Shown: one piece after another, positions 52,930-62,639 of the stretch
Position numbering within the stretch: the first letter of the stretch is position 1
Layout of the letters: every line of letters begins with the position of its first letter
Origin: Plasmopara viticola
Taxonomy: Eukaryota > Oomycota > Peronosporomycetes > Peronosporales > Peronosporaceae
NCBI GenBank assembly: GCA_001695595.3
Contig: MBPM02000010.1
Location: forward strand, 806,001 to 870,000
Direction of reading: 5' to 3'
Length of the DNA: 64,000 bases
Notes under the pieces: model-generated
What the model was told of the DNA's origin: nothing
The model's input: only the letters and a program-made list of their open reading frames with translations
The model's database searches: none
Position numbers and translations under genes: made by a program

Positions 52930-53712
52930 AATGGATCACTTGCCTTCCACACAAAAAGTTAAACATCTAGGGTTGGCACATAATTCCACAATCCTTGTCC
53001 TGCATGTCGAAAAAAGACCGATGCTGTACCAGCGTGCGGGTCTGTTGCGAACAAAGCAATTGAATACGCTAGTCCATGAATTTTTGATTGCCAACAGTCT
53101 AAATCGTCCCCAGATCTCCACGGAAAATCTGCACGCGAGCATGAAAGTGCACCAATTGCTCTGCAGAGCGCGAAAAGTTCCTTGACAAGCTGCCTCGTGT
53201 ACCAGTTGACTCGATCCTGCATTGATCCATTGGATTGAAGCCACTTCAATCGGCTTAGCAATAGCGTCCGTGCTATATTGTGACATCTGCTTTGCTCTGT
53301 TTGCTGCCGTGGGTCGAGGGCTTCATTCCACCTCCGGGTCCAAGTTCTGATTCTCATCGTCTTCCTCCTCTTCCTCTTCCTGTTCCTCCACTTCCTCCTC
53401 TTCAGTCTCTTCTTGTTCTTCACCAACATGAATCTGCTCAATGGGTGGCACTTCCCTTCCAAAATGTATCCAAAGCATTTCCTCCCACAGTTCATCTTCC
53501 CTCAACACATTTCGCCACGAAGCATCAGCTACTAGCACCTCAAGAAGGCTTCCTCCTGTTGGCAGATCGAGCAGTAGGAGCAGTTTTTGCAGCAGCGTCT
53601 CTATGTCAAACACACGGACGCATGCTTTACGACAAGAAACTTCCTTTAAATTACGCGAACGCTTGGTCATTAGCGCATCGCTGGGCGTTAAGCTGGCGTG
53701 ATGATACATCAC
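52930..53712 (-). pseudogene. F-box-like gene, copy C
   Basis: A single open frame from 53,712 to 53,323 (129 codons) covers the N-terminus, the F-box-like ETLLQKLLLLLDLPTGGSLL, ADASWRNVLREDELWEEMLW and the acidic tract that ends DENQNLDPEVE. A TGA follows at about 53,325; the middle region then continues in other frames (IGALSCSRADFPWRSGDDL near 53,130, AGQGLWNYVPTLDV near 53,000). The C-terminal third is missing. Longest intact F-box region of the three copies. Confidence 0.5.
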
Positions 53713-53839
53713 GTTCTCATCGCAAGGTGTCGCATGACTTGTTAAAGTAAGGAGATAGTTTGTTGAAAACCCAACGTGATTGGTAACAAGGAAAAATGAA
53801 ATTTAGCGAAAAGTAGTCTTTGCACTAATTGGCTCCAAC

Positions 53840-54000
53840 TAGCCATCATTGTGACCCCCATCTTAACATCGCCACTTACTCACTCATTAATGTATCGTTG
53901 GATTTTTGATCGTCACTATGCCGGGGTCTCATTCACACCGCCAGCTGGGCATTCTTAGCGCTCATCACATATTTTAACCTTAGCGGTAGTTTAGGGGGCA
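53840..54000 (+). pseudogene. Permease 5' stub, copy 2
   Basis: Keeps ATG at 53,919 and MPGSHSHRQLGILS, then runs into a shift and a stop (TAA near 53,978). Joined at GGGGGCACT to the 3' part of a Uma2-like gene, exactly as at 21,066, so the fusion predates the duplication. No SINE here, confirming that copy 3 of the SINE inserted later. Confidence 0.7.
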
Positions 54001-54365
54001 CTGTTGATTGGGTGACACTGGCAGTGGAGGTTGGAAGATGTCAACCTTGGGGAAATTTAAGAGATGCTGCCAAATAATGGTGCGGTTATGCTGAAATCCA
54101 GTATTTGTTGCTATTGAAATCCAGTGTTCATGGCACATAGATTCGATATGCTCTCTATGACAGTACGACCTGTCCGACTCCAACAATAAGACCAAAAGCG
54201 AGCGATACGTTTCAACACAACACTGATGGCGCTTCTGTCAATGTCACCTTCAACATGCGCCGAATCTTGTCAATCCCTGCGAACTAAGCTCTCCCAACTG
54301 GTGTAAATGCAACTGCCGTCGTCGATCGACGTACCGTGATGAATCGAGTGATCGGTACCATTTGA
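54000..54365 (+). pseudogene. Uma2-like gene, 3' fragment, second copy
   Basis: Direct counterpart of 21,070-21,434 with the same 5' truncation; VEVGR is recognisable, and stops occur near 54,076 (TGG to TAA context) and 54,290. Non-functional. Confidence 0.7.
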
Positions 54366-54732
54366 TAGTAGATGCGTCGTGATCTTAACCTCTATAATTT
54401 ACTGAGTTACCCATTGAATAACTGCATCGTTTTAAATGACCTTAGCATACAAATCAATTGCCTCTGAGCAAAGCCATCATGTACTTTTTACTTAGTTGTG
54501 TCACAACAAGTGAGTCATACCGTGCATTGCATTACTTGCGATACTATTGTTGCTGAAATCCGCTGCGCGGAAAGCGATGTCGGATGTCACCATCGAATTT
54601 CTTATTTCTTTTACCACCCCTAACACTCTACTATTAGTAATATTATAGTGTAATAATAAAGTGTCCTTCTGAAATGATCATAATATGCCACTACTGATAC
54701 CCACTCTACTTCAGTGGCAGCATCAGATTGAT

Positions 54733-54774
54733 GTGTCACTAGAAGATTCGTCAATGAATAATTGGTAGTGACAC
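54733..54774. repeat. Conserved hairpin GTGTCACTA...TAGTGACAC
   Basis: Third instance, with arms at 54,733-54,741 and 54,766-54,774 and one loop substitution (AATGAAT for AATAAAT) relative to 21,800-21,841. Confidence 0.6.
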
Positions 54775-54871
54775 CCAGATTGCTCCATTTAATGACAATA
54801 GACGGGAGTAACCGACGCTATCGAAAGCATTTGGCGGCGATGTACCATAAAGTACCCAAGCCAAGCGTATT

Positions 54872-55017
54872 TGTTAACATTACACCGCTGAATGCATGTT
54901 GAACAGGTGGATGGCTTCACAGTAATTACAAGTACGTCAAAATTAGTAATTACATATGGTAGCCGTTCATTGGTCAGGATAAATATATTCACTTCGGTTT
55001 TTACTTTCTTCTCAACA
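54872..55017 (+). repeat. 5' LTR of the copia element
   Basis: 146 bp, TG...CA ends. It has an extra TTC near its 3' end relative to the 3' LTR and T for A at about 54,899. The bases that follow (GGTTAACAGCCGCGAC) should hold the primer-binding site, but I could not match them to a particular tRNA. Confidence 0.95.
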
Positions 55018-55059
55018 GGTTAACAGCCGCGACAAGCTCAAGCAACGTTCTCGCCCAAT

Positions 55060-56523
55060 ATGAACAAGCGCACCGAAGTCCTCCTCGGAAGTGGTAACTA
55101 TTACCACTGGGAGTTTAACATGAGGATGACCCTGGCGCGGAAGGGTCTCCTGGGACACATCATGGCCGTCAAGGAAGAGAAGGACGTCACGGAGGCGTGG
55201 CTGGTTAATGATGCCAGGGCGCTAGGCTTCATTGCTCAAGGCGTTGAGATCCAGCACCAGACCAAGATTCGGTCGGCTACGCGTGCTATGGAGGCGTGGG
55301 GAACCCTCCGCGATTTCCACAATCGCTCGACTCTTCACAATCGTGTTGTGATGACTCGTCGACTACATGAGTTCAAGAGGGAAAGTGGAACAAGCATGGC
55401 AGAGCATCTGGACTCTTTTGACGAGCTAGTAGTCGGACCAAAGACTACGGGAGAGCAAATTGATGAGTCACACCAGCTGGTGGTACTTCTCAGCAGTCTA
55501 CCTTCGGAGTACGACTTGATTTCGTCGATTGTGGAAAATGCAAGGGATATTTCGTTGATAGAAGTCAAGGAGAAGCTGCTCAAAGAGTCGGAGAAGCTGC
55601 AGAGGAAAGAAGATACAGAGAAAGCGTTTCGCGTAAATGGAAATGGAAATGCTAGAAGATTCAAAGGTGGACGGGACAATGGGCGAAAGGGTGGTCTTCC
55701 ACGCAATAACGGCGGATTCAAGGGCAAGTGCTTCAACTGTGACCAGTTTGGACACATGAAGCGGAACTGCCCGGCCGGTAAAAGATTCAAAAGCAGCGGC
55801 ACGGTGTTTGCTGTTGGTGAAGGGAAGTCATCAGGATGGCTGATTGACAGTGGAGCAACTTCCCACATGACCCCACACAGAAAGGACTTGTTTGATTACA
55901 AGAGCCTAGAAGCTAGCATCAAAGTTACGATTGCAGACGGGAAGAAGTTGCTTGTCAAAGGAGCCGGCACGGTAAAATTGACTGGTTTGAACGGAATGAG
56001 GATTCGCATGGTTGAAGTTCTGCACATTCCCGGACTCGACAGAAGGTTGCTGTCAGTTGGCAAGCTGGCAGAGCGTGGCATGAGTGTAGAATTCTCGCGT
56101 TCGTCATGTGTCATTTGGAACAAGAAACAAGCAATTGCGTCGGGCACAAAAGTTAGAAAGTCGTATTTTCTTGACTGTGAGCAAGAAGGAGCATGTCTCG
56201 TTGAATATACCGGGGCTGACAATCAGTGGGAGCTTTGGCATGCACGCATGGGGCACCCCAGCAAGGATGCGCTGATCAGGACACAGCGATTAACTAATGG
56301 TATCCCAATTATCAAGCAAAGTGTGAAAATATTGTGTGCCGGGTGTTTGAAGGGCAAGCAGACGATCACGGTGTTTCCGTCTCGTTCAATGACAAAGACG
56401 ACACGTGTGTTGGAGCGTGTTCAAACAGATGTCATGGGGCCAATGCGAACTATCTCGAAGGGTGGTGCCAAATACATTCTCACGTTTGTGGATGACTTTT
56501 CACGATATGTTGCAATTTTCTGA
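55060..56523 (+). CDS. Copia gag, protease and integrase N-terminal part (487 codons)
   Basis: Starts at ATG 55,060, 42 bases after the LTR. Residues 1-200: gag (UBN2-like) with a VVMTRRLHEFKRESGTSMAE segment. Residues about 227-240: zinc knuckle CFNCDQFGHMKRNC (CX2CX4HX4C). Residues about 265-275: protease with WLIDSGATSHMT (catalytic DSG). Residues about 390-455: GAG-pre-integrase region with LWHARMGHP and the CAGCLKGK pair of the zinc-binding motif. Near the end: QTDVMGPM (first catalytic Asp of integrase) and VDDFSRY. Frame ends in TGA at 56,521-56,523, an apparent 1-base loss inside integrase. The longest intact part of the element. Confidence 0.9.
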   Translation: MNKRTEVLLGSGNYYHWEFNMRMTLARKGLLGHIMAVKEEKDVTEAWLVNDARALGFIAQGVEIQHQTKIRSATRAMEAWGTLRDFHNRSTLHNRVVMTRRLHEFKRESGTSMAEHLDSFDELVVGPKTTGEQIDESHQLVVLLSSLPSEYDLISSIVENARDISLIEVKEKLLKESEKLQRKEDTEKAFRVNGNGNARRFKGGRDNGRKGGLPRNNGGFKGKCFNCDQFGHMKRNCPAGKRFKSSGTVFAVGEGKSSGWLIDSGATSHMTPHRKDLFDYKSLEASIKVTIADGKKLLVKGAGTVKLTGLNGMRIRMVEVLHIPGLDRRLLSVGKLAERGMSVEFSRSSCVIWNKKQAIASGTKVRKSYFLDCEQEGACLVEYTGADNQWELWHARMGHPSKDALIRTQRLTNGIPIIKQSVKILCAGCLKGKQTITVFPSRSMTKTTRVLERVQTDVMGPMRTISKGGAKYILTFVDDFSRYVAIF

Positions 56524-56584
56524 TCAAGAGCAAGAGTGAAGTGGCTGGCAACTTCAAGGAGTTTCTGACATTATACGAAAACCA

Positions 56585-57286
56585 GTGGGGTGCACGACTA
56601 AGATGTTGCGATCCGACAACGGAACCGAGTTCGTAAACAAGAAAATGGCAGGAATATGTCAAGAGAACGGCATTGTACTCCAGCGCTCCGTCCCATACAG
56701 CCCGCAGCAGAACGGAGTAGCGGAGCGTATGAACAGGACAATTATGGAGAAAGCCCGTAGCATGTTACACTACAAGAGCGTATCGACGGAATGGTGGGCG
56801 GAAGCGGCAAATACAGCGGTTTATTTAATTAATCGCTCCAGCAATACGGTCCATCCTGACACCACGCCGTATGAGCTAGTTTTCAAAATGAAGCCTCGAA
56901 TGGATCACCTGCGCGTATTTGGTTCGCAAGGCTACGCTCATATTGACGATGTGAAACGGACCAAACTGGAACCCAAGAGCTTCAAGTGTATGTTTCTTGG
57001 CTATGCAGAGAATGTCAAGGGTTATCGCGTGTCTGACTTGGAGAATGCCAAGATTAAAGTGACCCGCTCTGTAAAGTTGGATGAGCGTGAGGTGGGCGGC
57101 ATCTACGACACGCAAGAGCTTAAGCCGGAAACAATTGTTCAAGTAGTTAAGGATGGTGATGAAGTCAATGTTCAGCATCAAAGTGATCGACAGTCGGTTC
57201 CGGACGATCCCATGGGAGCTGTCGAAGAGACAGTCGAGGATGTCAATATGGAGGATGTAAATGGTACGCCAAGCGCCGTTGTATAG
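56585..57286 (+). pseudogene. Copia integrase C-terminal part
   Basis: Not a separate gene: it continues the polyprotein in another frame, which opens by 56,585 without an ATG. LRSDNGTEFVNKKM contains the second catalytic Asp, and SPQQNGVAERMNRTIMEKAR includes the catalytic Glu of the DD(35)E core. Further on come VYLINRSSNTVHPDTTPYEL and VFGSQGYAHI (GKF-like end). In-frame TAG at 57,284-57,286. The 60 bases before it lie in a third frame. Confidence 0.9.
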
Positions 57287-57292
57287 CGGCTA

Positions 57293-59150
57293 ATGCCTTC
57301 TGAGAGCCCTGTACGAAACGGGCTTGAGCTAACGGAGTATCATCAACCTTCCCAAGTGCAACAAGAAGATCGTTTGGTGTTTCGGCCTGAATTGGAGCGA
57401 ACACGAATAAGACGTGAGCCAGTGCTAATGCTAAGAAACGATTCCGATGGTGGAAAGTCAACAGAAGGCAGTGAGGGCCCACCGACCCCAAAGCGTGCTA
57501 GGATTGACGAAGATGGACTAATTGCGGAAGCCTTTCTTGCCTACGCTGTGAATATTGACGATGATACAGACTCACCAACTACTTATACTCAAGCAATGGC
57601 AAGCGACGATGCAATGAAATGGCGTGAAGCAATGGATGCTGAGCTTCGCTCTCACGAAGAGAATAAAACGTGGACATTGCAGCCACGAGGGAAAATTGGA
57701 CGCGCAATTAGATCACGATGAGTATTTGCCAAAAAGCGTGATCAGAATGGCGCTATCGTGTGATACAAGGCACGACTAGTCGCGAAAGGTTTCAAGCAGA
57801 AGTATGGCGTTGACTTTTTCGAGACATATTCCCCGGTTGCCAACATGAATTCGATCCGAATAATTCTCGCGGTATGTGTTGAATGTGGCTATCAAATGGA
57901 ACAGCTGGACGTCGACACGGCTTTTCTTAATAGCGTGTTGACGGACAACGTTTTTATGGAAGTTCCGCTTGGTGTCGACAACGCTCAAGGACACATATGT
58001 CAACTAAACAAGACCATTTACGGACATAAGCAAGCAGCGAGTGCCTGGAACAAGACAATACATCGTGTCTTCGTCAGGAATGGCTTTAAGAGTTGCGGAG
58101 CAGATCAATGTGTTTATGTCAAGAGAACTAAAGAAGAGTTTGCTTACGTTGGACTATATGTGGATGACATGATTATCGCAGCAAGAAGCAGGAAATAATT
58201 AAATCAAGTAAAGGGAGTACTCAAGAATGCTTTCAAGATGAAGGAGCTTGGTCAGGCGGAATTTATTTTGAGTATGGAAATTGATCACGACAGGTCAGCT
58301 GGAATTTTGATGATCAAACAGACTCGCTACATCGATGACGTGGTCAAGCGATTCGGTCAACAAGATGCCAAAAGTGTTGAAAACCCTTGCGTATCAGGAT
58401 TGAAGCTGTCGTCAAAGCAGTCACCCACAACGGAAGAGGGACGGTCGACAATGCGATCAAAGCCTTATCGCTCTTTGATTGGATGCTTGCTGTAGATAAC
58501 GACATGCACTCGGCCTGATATTGCTTACGTGGTGACGAAGCTATCACGTTTTCTGGAGAACCCAGGACTACAACATTGGGCGCAGCAATTCGAGTAGTAC
58601 GGTATCTGAAGACCACGCGTCAAATCGGTATCGTCTACCGAGGAACTGGAAGCGTTACGGTCAAGGCATACTCGGATGCAGATTGGGGCAGCAACACGGA
58701 TGACAGATGCTCGGTCTCGGGAATGATGGTTATGATTGCAAGCGCACCAGTGGTATTTAAGTCGAAGTACCAGCGGACAGTTGCGCTGAGCTCAGCGGAA
58801 GCTAAGTATATGGCTCTCGGTTTATGCACACAAGAAGTTCTTTGGACGCGGGCAATGCTAAAGGACATGGGTGACGAGCAAGTTGAAGGCACACAGGTTT
58901 GGAAAGACAACCAGGGTGCGATTGCGTTAGCCAATAACGCCGGATACCATGCTAGGACGAATTATGTGGATACAAGCACCACTTTATTCGTGAGAACGTG
59001 CAATAAAGACTGTTGAAGATCGAATAAATCGACACGAAGAGTCAGCTTGCAGATATGCTGACGAAGGCAGTTGGGACCAAGATGCTTAAGTATCTGCGCG
59101 AAGCCACCGGAATCAAGACCAAGTCAGCAACAAAGGACACACAGCACTAG
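57293..59150 (+). pseudogene. Copia reverse transcriptase and RNase H, broken
   Basis: Same frame as the previous piece after a stop. The RT N-terminus (MKWREAMDAELRSHEENKTW near 57,615) is interrupted by TGA at 57,719 and TGA at 57,761. RT core 57,845-58,198 has LDVDTAFLNSVLTDNVFMEV and the catalytic YVDDMI box near 58,160. TAA at 58,196 and TAG at 58,493 follow, then a frameshift near 58,570. RNase H (58,576-59,016) keeps AYSDADWGSNTDDRCSVSG and LSSAEAKYMAL; the frame is lost near 58,970 and the last segment (QLADMLTKAVGTKML near 59,044) is in another frame. Confidence 0.9.
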
Positions 59151-59151
59151 C

Positions 59152-59163
59152 GGTGAGTGGGAG
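59152..59163 (+). other. Polypurine tract of the copia element
   Basis: GGTGAGTGGGAG directly precedes the 3' LTR. Purine-rich with one T interruption, as expected for the plus-strand primer. Confidence 0.6.
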
Positions 59164-59306
59164 TGTTAACATTACACCGCTGAATGCATGATGAACAGGT
59201 GGATGGCTTCACAGTAATTACAAGTACGTCAAAATTAGTAATTACATATGGTAGCCGTTCATTGGTCAGGATAAATATATTCACTTCGGTTTTTACTTTC
59301 TCAACA
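59164..59306 (+). repeat. 3' LTR of the copia element
   Basis: 143 bp, ends CTCAACA and is followed by the target duplication GTATT. No solo LTR of this family is seen elsewhere in the window. Confidence 0.95.
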
Positions 59307-59540
59307 GTATTACTGGTCGATCGAACAACAAGTCGGATATCGAAATGGGATGAATGGTTAACGATAACAATGAGGATAAGTGCGCATGTACGACTTTAAA
59401 CGTCACACATTAGCCCCATCTCCTTGATTGTGCAATGTCTGACCGCTGCTTTCCGTTAGGCGCAATGACTCACTCGCGTGCTTGTGACAATTTCCACGAA
59501 CGCTACCACCATGTAAAATCCTAATCTGACGTCTGTTCCC

Positions 59541-60420
59541 CCTTCGAGCTGGCAATTGAAACGCTAACTTTTTGACAGTCACGGGCGACGTGTCCGGCAC
59601 TATAAACCTGACATTTTTTATTAATGAATTACGTTTAGTCGTTCCGGTCCACCAATTCGCAAGTAGTGGCAGCACACTCCCCTTTTAACAAAATCAACGC
59701 CATGTTAGTAACGGTGGATTTTGTACCATCAGAAAGCGATCGTTTTTATCGAGATGGAGCTATAGCGATGCCGGGCGCCTGCAATGATCTTGCAAATGTC
59801 TGCAGATCCCGTGAGGTCGCCCTTAAGACCTTTGACCAGAATTGCCGTGATCTGTCAAGTGATAAGATCGCAATATCACTATTGACTATTGTAACACGGT
59901 TGTATACGACTAGCAGTAGTAGCAGAAATGGTCTGTAGTACCTATTTAGACAGCACCCCTTTTTTGCGAGGGTTAGTATATCAATTCTTTACTAAATCGA
60001 TGCATTACCCGATCGGGCTCTACTTCAAAACAAACAGGATAGCATTACCAAAAGCATTTAGAGATATTAAATTCATTGCGTTTGGACTACATATTAGTAT
60101 AGCCATGTACTATCATCGCTGCCTCTTAGCGTGTCTAAGGGTACTCTGGATGCTGTTATATGCAAACATGTGGCCGCTAGCGTATGAGTATTTAAATGCA
60201 TTGCCAATCATACACTTACGCTATATCAAAAATGATTTAGCGTAAGCGTATGATTGACAATATCCCTGCAATCTTCTTTATTAACTTTTGTCGGCGTACC
60301 TCGTTCCCCAAGATCGATAGTGTCATCGTGTTCAAAAATGCAATCGGTATCACTTCGAAGAAAAGTCCATTGAGTATAATTCGTCACAATCCCAAACACG
60401 ACCGGTCACTGCTCCACATC
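59541..60420 (-). repeat. Non-coding repeat between gene Z and CRN copy 4
   Basis: Direct counterpart of 22,150-22,985. It has a short duplication near 60,180-60,250, where GCGTATGA..GTATTTAAATGC is followed by a second GCGTAAGCGTATGATTGAC, not present at 22,800. No gene recognised. Confidence 0.65.
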
Positions 60421-61260
60421 CGATAACACCTCATACCCCAGAATGTTTCAAGCCATTTCTTGCTCTATGTCTTTCTTCTTGGCTTTTACAACGCCAACAC
60501 GCTTAGATCCACGACTGATGACAAACTCAAACGCCCAGTGGCCTGTACTTGTCTTCCAACCACCTTTTCTTCACGAGCAATCGACCGTCGTCAAACAAAT
60601 ACGATACATTAGCCTGAGAACATTTCACCAAATTCTTTAGCAAAGCGCTTTAGGTACGGTTACAGCGCATCAACTCCTGAATGGGCAATCGTAATCGGTT
60701 GTAAGATAAACGATTCGAGAAACGATCGATAAAGAGGCTAAAGATCGCTCCACTTGACATCCAAAAAAGGAATGCATACTTCTTCTAGCATGTTTGGGTT
60801 CGACTTCTTGTGGTTTTGAATCATATGGTTGATAGATTCCCATCGTTTTTGTTGTATTGTGGGCTTGCGTCAACATAAGCCGTCGCCTTCCCCACACCGG
60901 CCGCGGCTTCCGGGAGTTCAACCAAAAAAATGAATAGCTTCTTCTCCGAGCTTGAAATTCCCAAAGTACTCCGGCTCGTTGAGATTTCGTAAAGGTCGCA
61001 TCTCCTCATACTCAGTGCTCTTGCCAACTTGTAGGAAAATCTTAGCACGTTTGTCGTCCTTCAACTGCTCGTCGTTCTTTCGCGCAAAGTACAGCGTCAA
61101 AGCCACTTTATACACTTCAACACGATTGCTCACGACTTTAAGCTGTCAGCAATAGCCTCCTGCAGAGCGCTCACTTTTGCATCACGTGCTATCCTCACGA
61201 AAAACACAACTTCTTCACCGTAAGCCACGATTTAGATCCGTCTCGTCCATATTCCTTCTC
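60421..61260 (-). pseudogene. Crinkler (CRN) effector remnant, copy 4
   Basis: The frame 61,133-60,918 gives LYFARKNDEQLKDDKRAKIF and LRNLNEPEYFGNFKLGEEAI of the CRN trafficking domain, and 61,048-60,821 overlaps it in another frame through ELPEAAAGVGKATAYVDAS. The C-terminal part (60,780-60,440) contains the WSDL..LYRSF-equivalent and DDGRLLVKK region with several stops. The upstream AKVSALQEA segment is interrupted near 61,140. All four copies share the loss of frame at the end of the trafficking domain, so that break is ancestral. Confidence 0.6.
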
Positions 61261-62600
61261 ACCAAAAAAATCGAGACTTAAAAGAGCAACGAACAAAGAG
61301 AGTCAGCCAATTTGATACCGTCCTCAAATCAAATATTCGGTTGACGTCATTCGTATCACCTTCGACACAGATAGCGTTTTTCGACACTAATCGACCTTTC
61401 CAAGATGTTCGTATTGTTTGTCGTCATAGTGGGCTCGACCAAATTACGAGTAGTCATCTTGTTTGCATTTAATGGTCAGACCGCGGTGTAATTATTTGAA
61501 ATGAATGTATTAATAAAACTTCCATGTATCCCACGCATTTCTCTTTGTTCTCACGCACACTGTATCGATCTGACGCTTTAAATACCTAATGCGATGTGAA
61601 GTTGGCGACTGAGTAAGTACTAGTTAGTAAAGTAATTTGAGCGTGTAAGTTCTTTACTAATCACACAACCTCCGGGTTGACTTGTAAATCTGGTCCAATC
61701 CATTTTATCAACTACACGTACAGCTCGCGTTGTTGTTGACAATGATCACCTTCACAAAGTGAGAAGGCGTGTAACAGCTTGTCACCAATAGAATTTCCTT
61801 GGATGAAGGCACGTGCTAAACAATGACGGTGAGACATCATCCCATTGATTAGCGTACTGTTCATATGTATGGAAACGGGGCTTCCATCGCTCATATACCT
61901 TCAAAGCCTTGAATGACTCGTGTTCAATTGTATCCTTGCACCAATTATTCATACTTATCTCGTCCACTTTGTCTCGGGTTGATGAATCGTTTGTATGATT
62001 CGAATCCAATTCGTATAGATAGAAAAACATATTGCCTTTTAGAATGACGCAACGATCAACGCCATCGCCAACAAAGCTGCCGCTATCTTCTGTAACGAAA
62101 GTTTATATCTAAATTGCTTAATGCTAGCGAATACACTCTGGCCATGTACGCTTGTATTCCGAGGTGGGGCCATTACTTTTGGTAATACAATCTTCCAAAC
62201 AATTCTCTTCAGGCATTGTGTCAACAGACAGTAAACTACTCATGCTCCAAGTTGATTTCGAATTATTCAAACAAGCAATTTTCTTGACTCGCAAAAGGTA
62301 ACTGTCGAAAAATCCAACAATGTCTGGATTGATGTTGTTCTTCTCTTAAGAGGCAAGGTGGATTTATTCCTCGCATTTCATTTTTTGCACCTTTCAAGAT
62401 CCCGCCTGCTAGCAATCTGCTTCGTCTTGGTTTCACCGAGTCCGAAATCAGCTCGTTTCTCTCGTAATGTTTTCTGAAATCTTCGGTAGCTGCCTTTATG
62501 TCAAACTTTGCCAGATCGAATTTCAATCACACGCGTATGTTGTCAGCATCAGGTAGATTCTAATCCGAGGCTTGAAATCAGCGTGACCAAAAAGGAAGAA
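61261..62600 (-). pseudogene. Remnants iota (shortened), theta and eta, third copy
   Basis: Direct counterpart of 23,814-25,750, with about 600 bases of iota deleted at 61,385 (compare 23,930-24,540). It preserves DEISMNNWCKDTIEHESFKA and FHTYEQYANQWDDVSPSLFS (62,030-61,782), KIAAALLAMALIVASF at the end of 62,224-62,039, and KFDLAKFDIKAATEDFRKHY (62,526 downward). The theta part is the clearest of the three. Unrecognised. Confidence 0.4.
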
Positions 62601-62639
62601 CACACAATTTTCTTCATCAATCGAATCATTCGCTCACGT

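Larger units (their letters stand above)
54867..59311 (+). mobile_element. Ty1/copia LTR retrotransposon, decayed, with 5-bp target duplication
   Basis: The element (54,872-59,306, 4,435 bp) is flanked by GTATT at 54,867-54,871 and 59,307-59,311. The empty site is present once at 21,931 (AGCGTATTACTGG). Order gag, protease, integrase, reverse transcriptase, RNase H identifies the copia superfamily. LTRs of 146 and 143 bp begin TGTTAAC and end CTCAACA. They differ by one substitution and a 3-bp indel, yet the internal region carries at least eight frame-breaking lesions. Confidence 0.95.
54775..59540 (-). pseudogene. Gene Z remnant, copy 8, split by the copia element
   Basis: The gene Z sequence occupies 54,775-54,871 and resumes at 59,307-59,540; joined, the two match copy 5 at 21,842-22,140 base for base apart from a few substitutions. 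The copia element lies between, in the opposite orientation. Gene Z was probably already non-functional. Confidence 0.6.

Noticed and set aside
55335..55868. 177-codon open frame on the minus strand
   Set aside because: Antisense of the copia gag and protease coding region, with no independent support.
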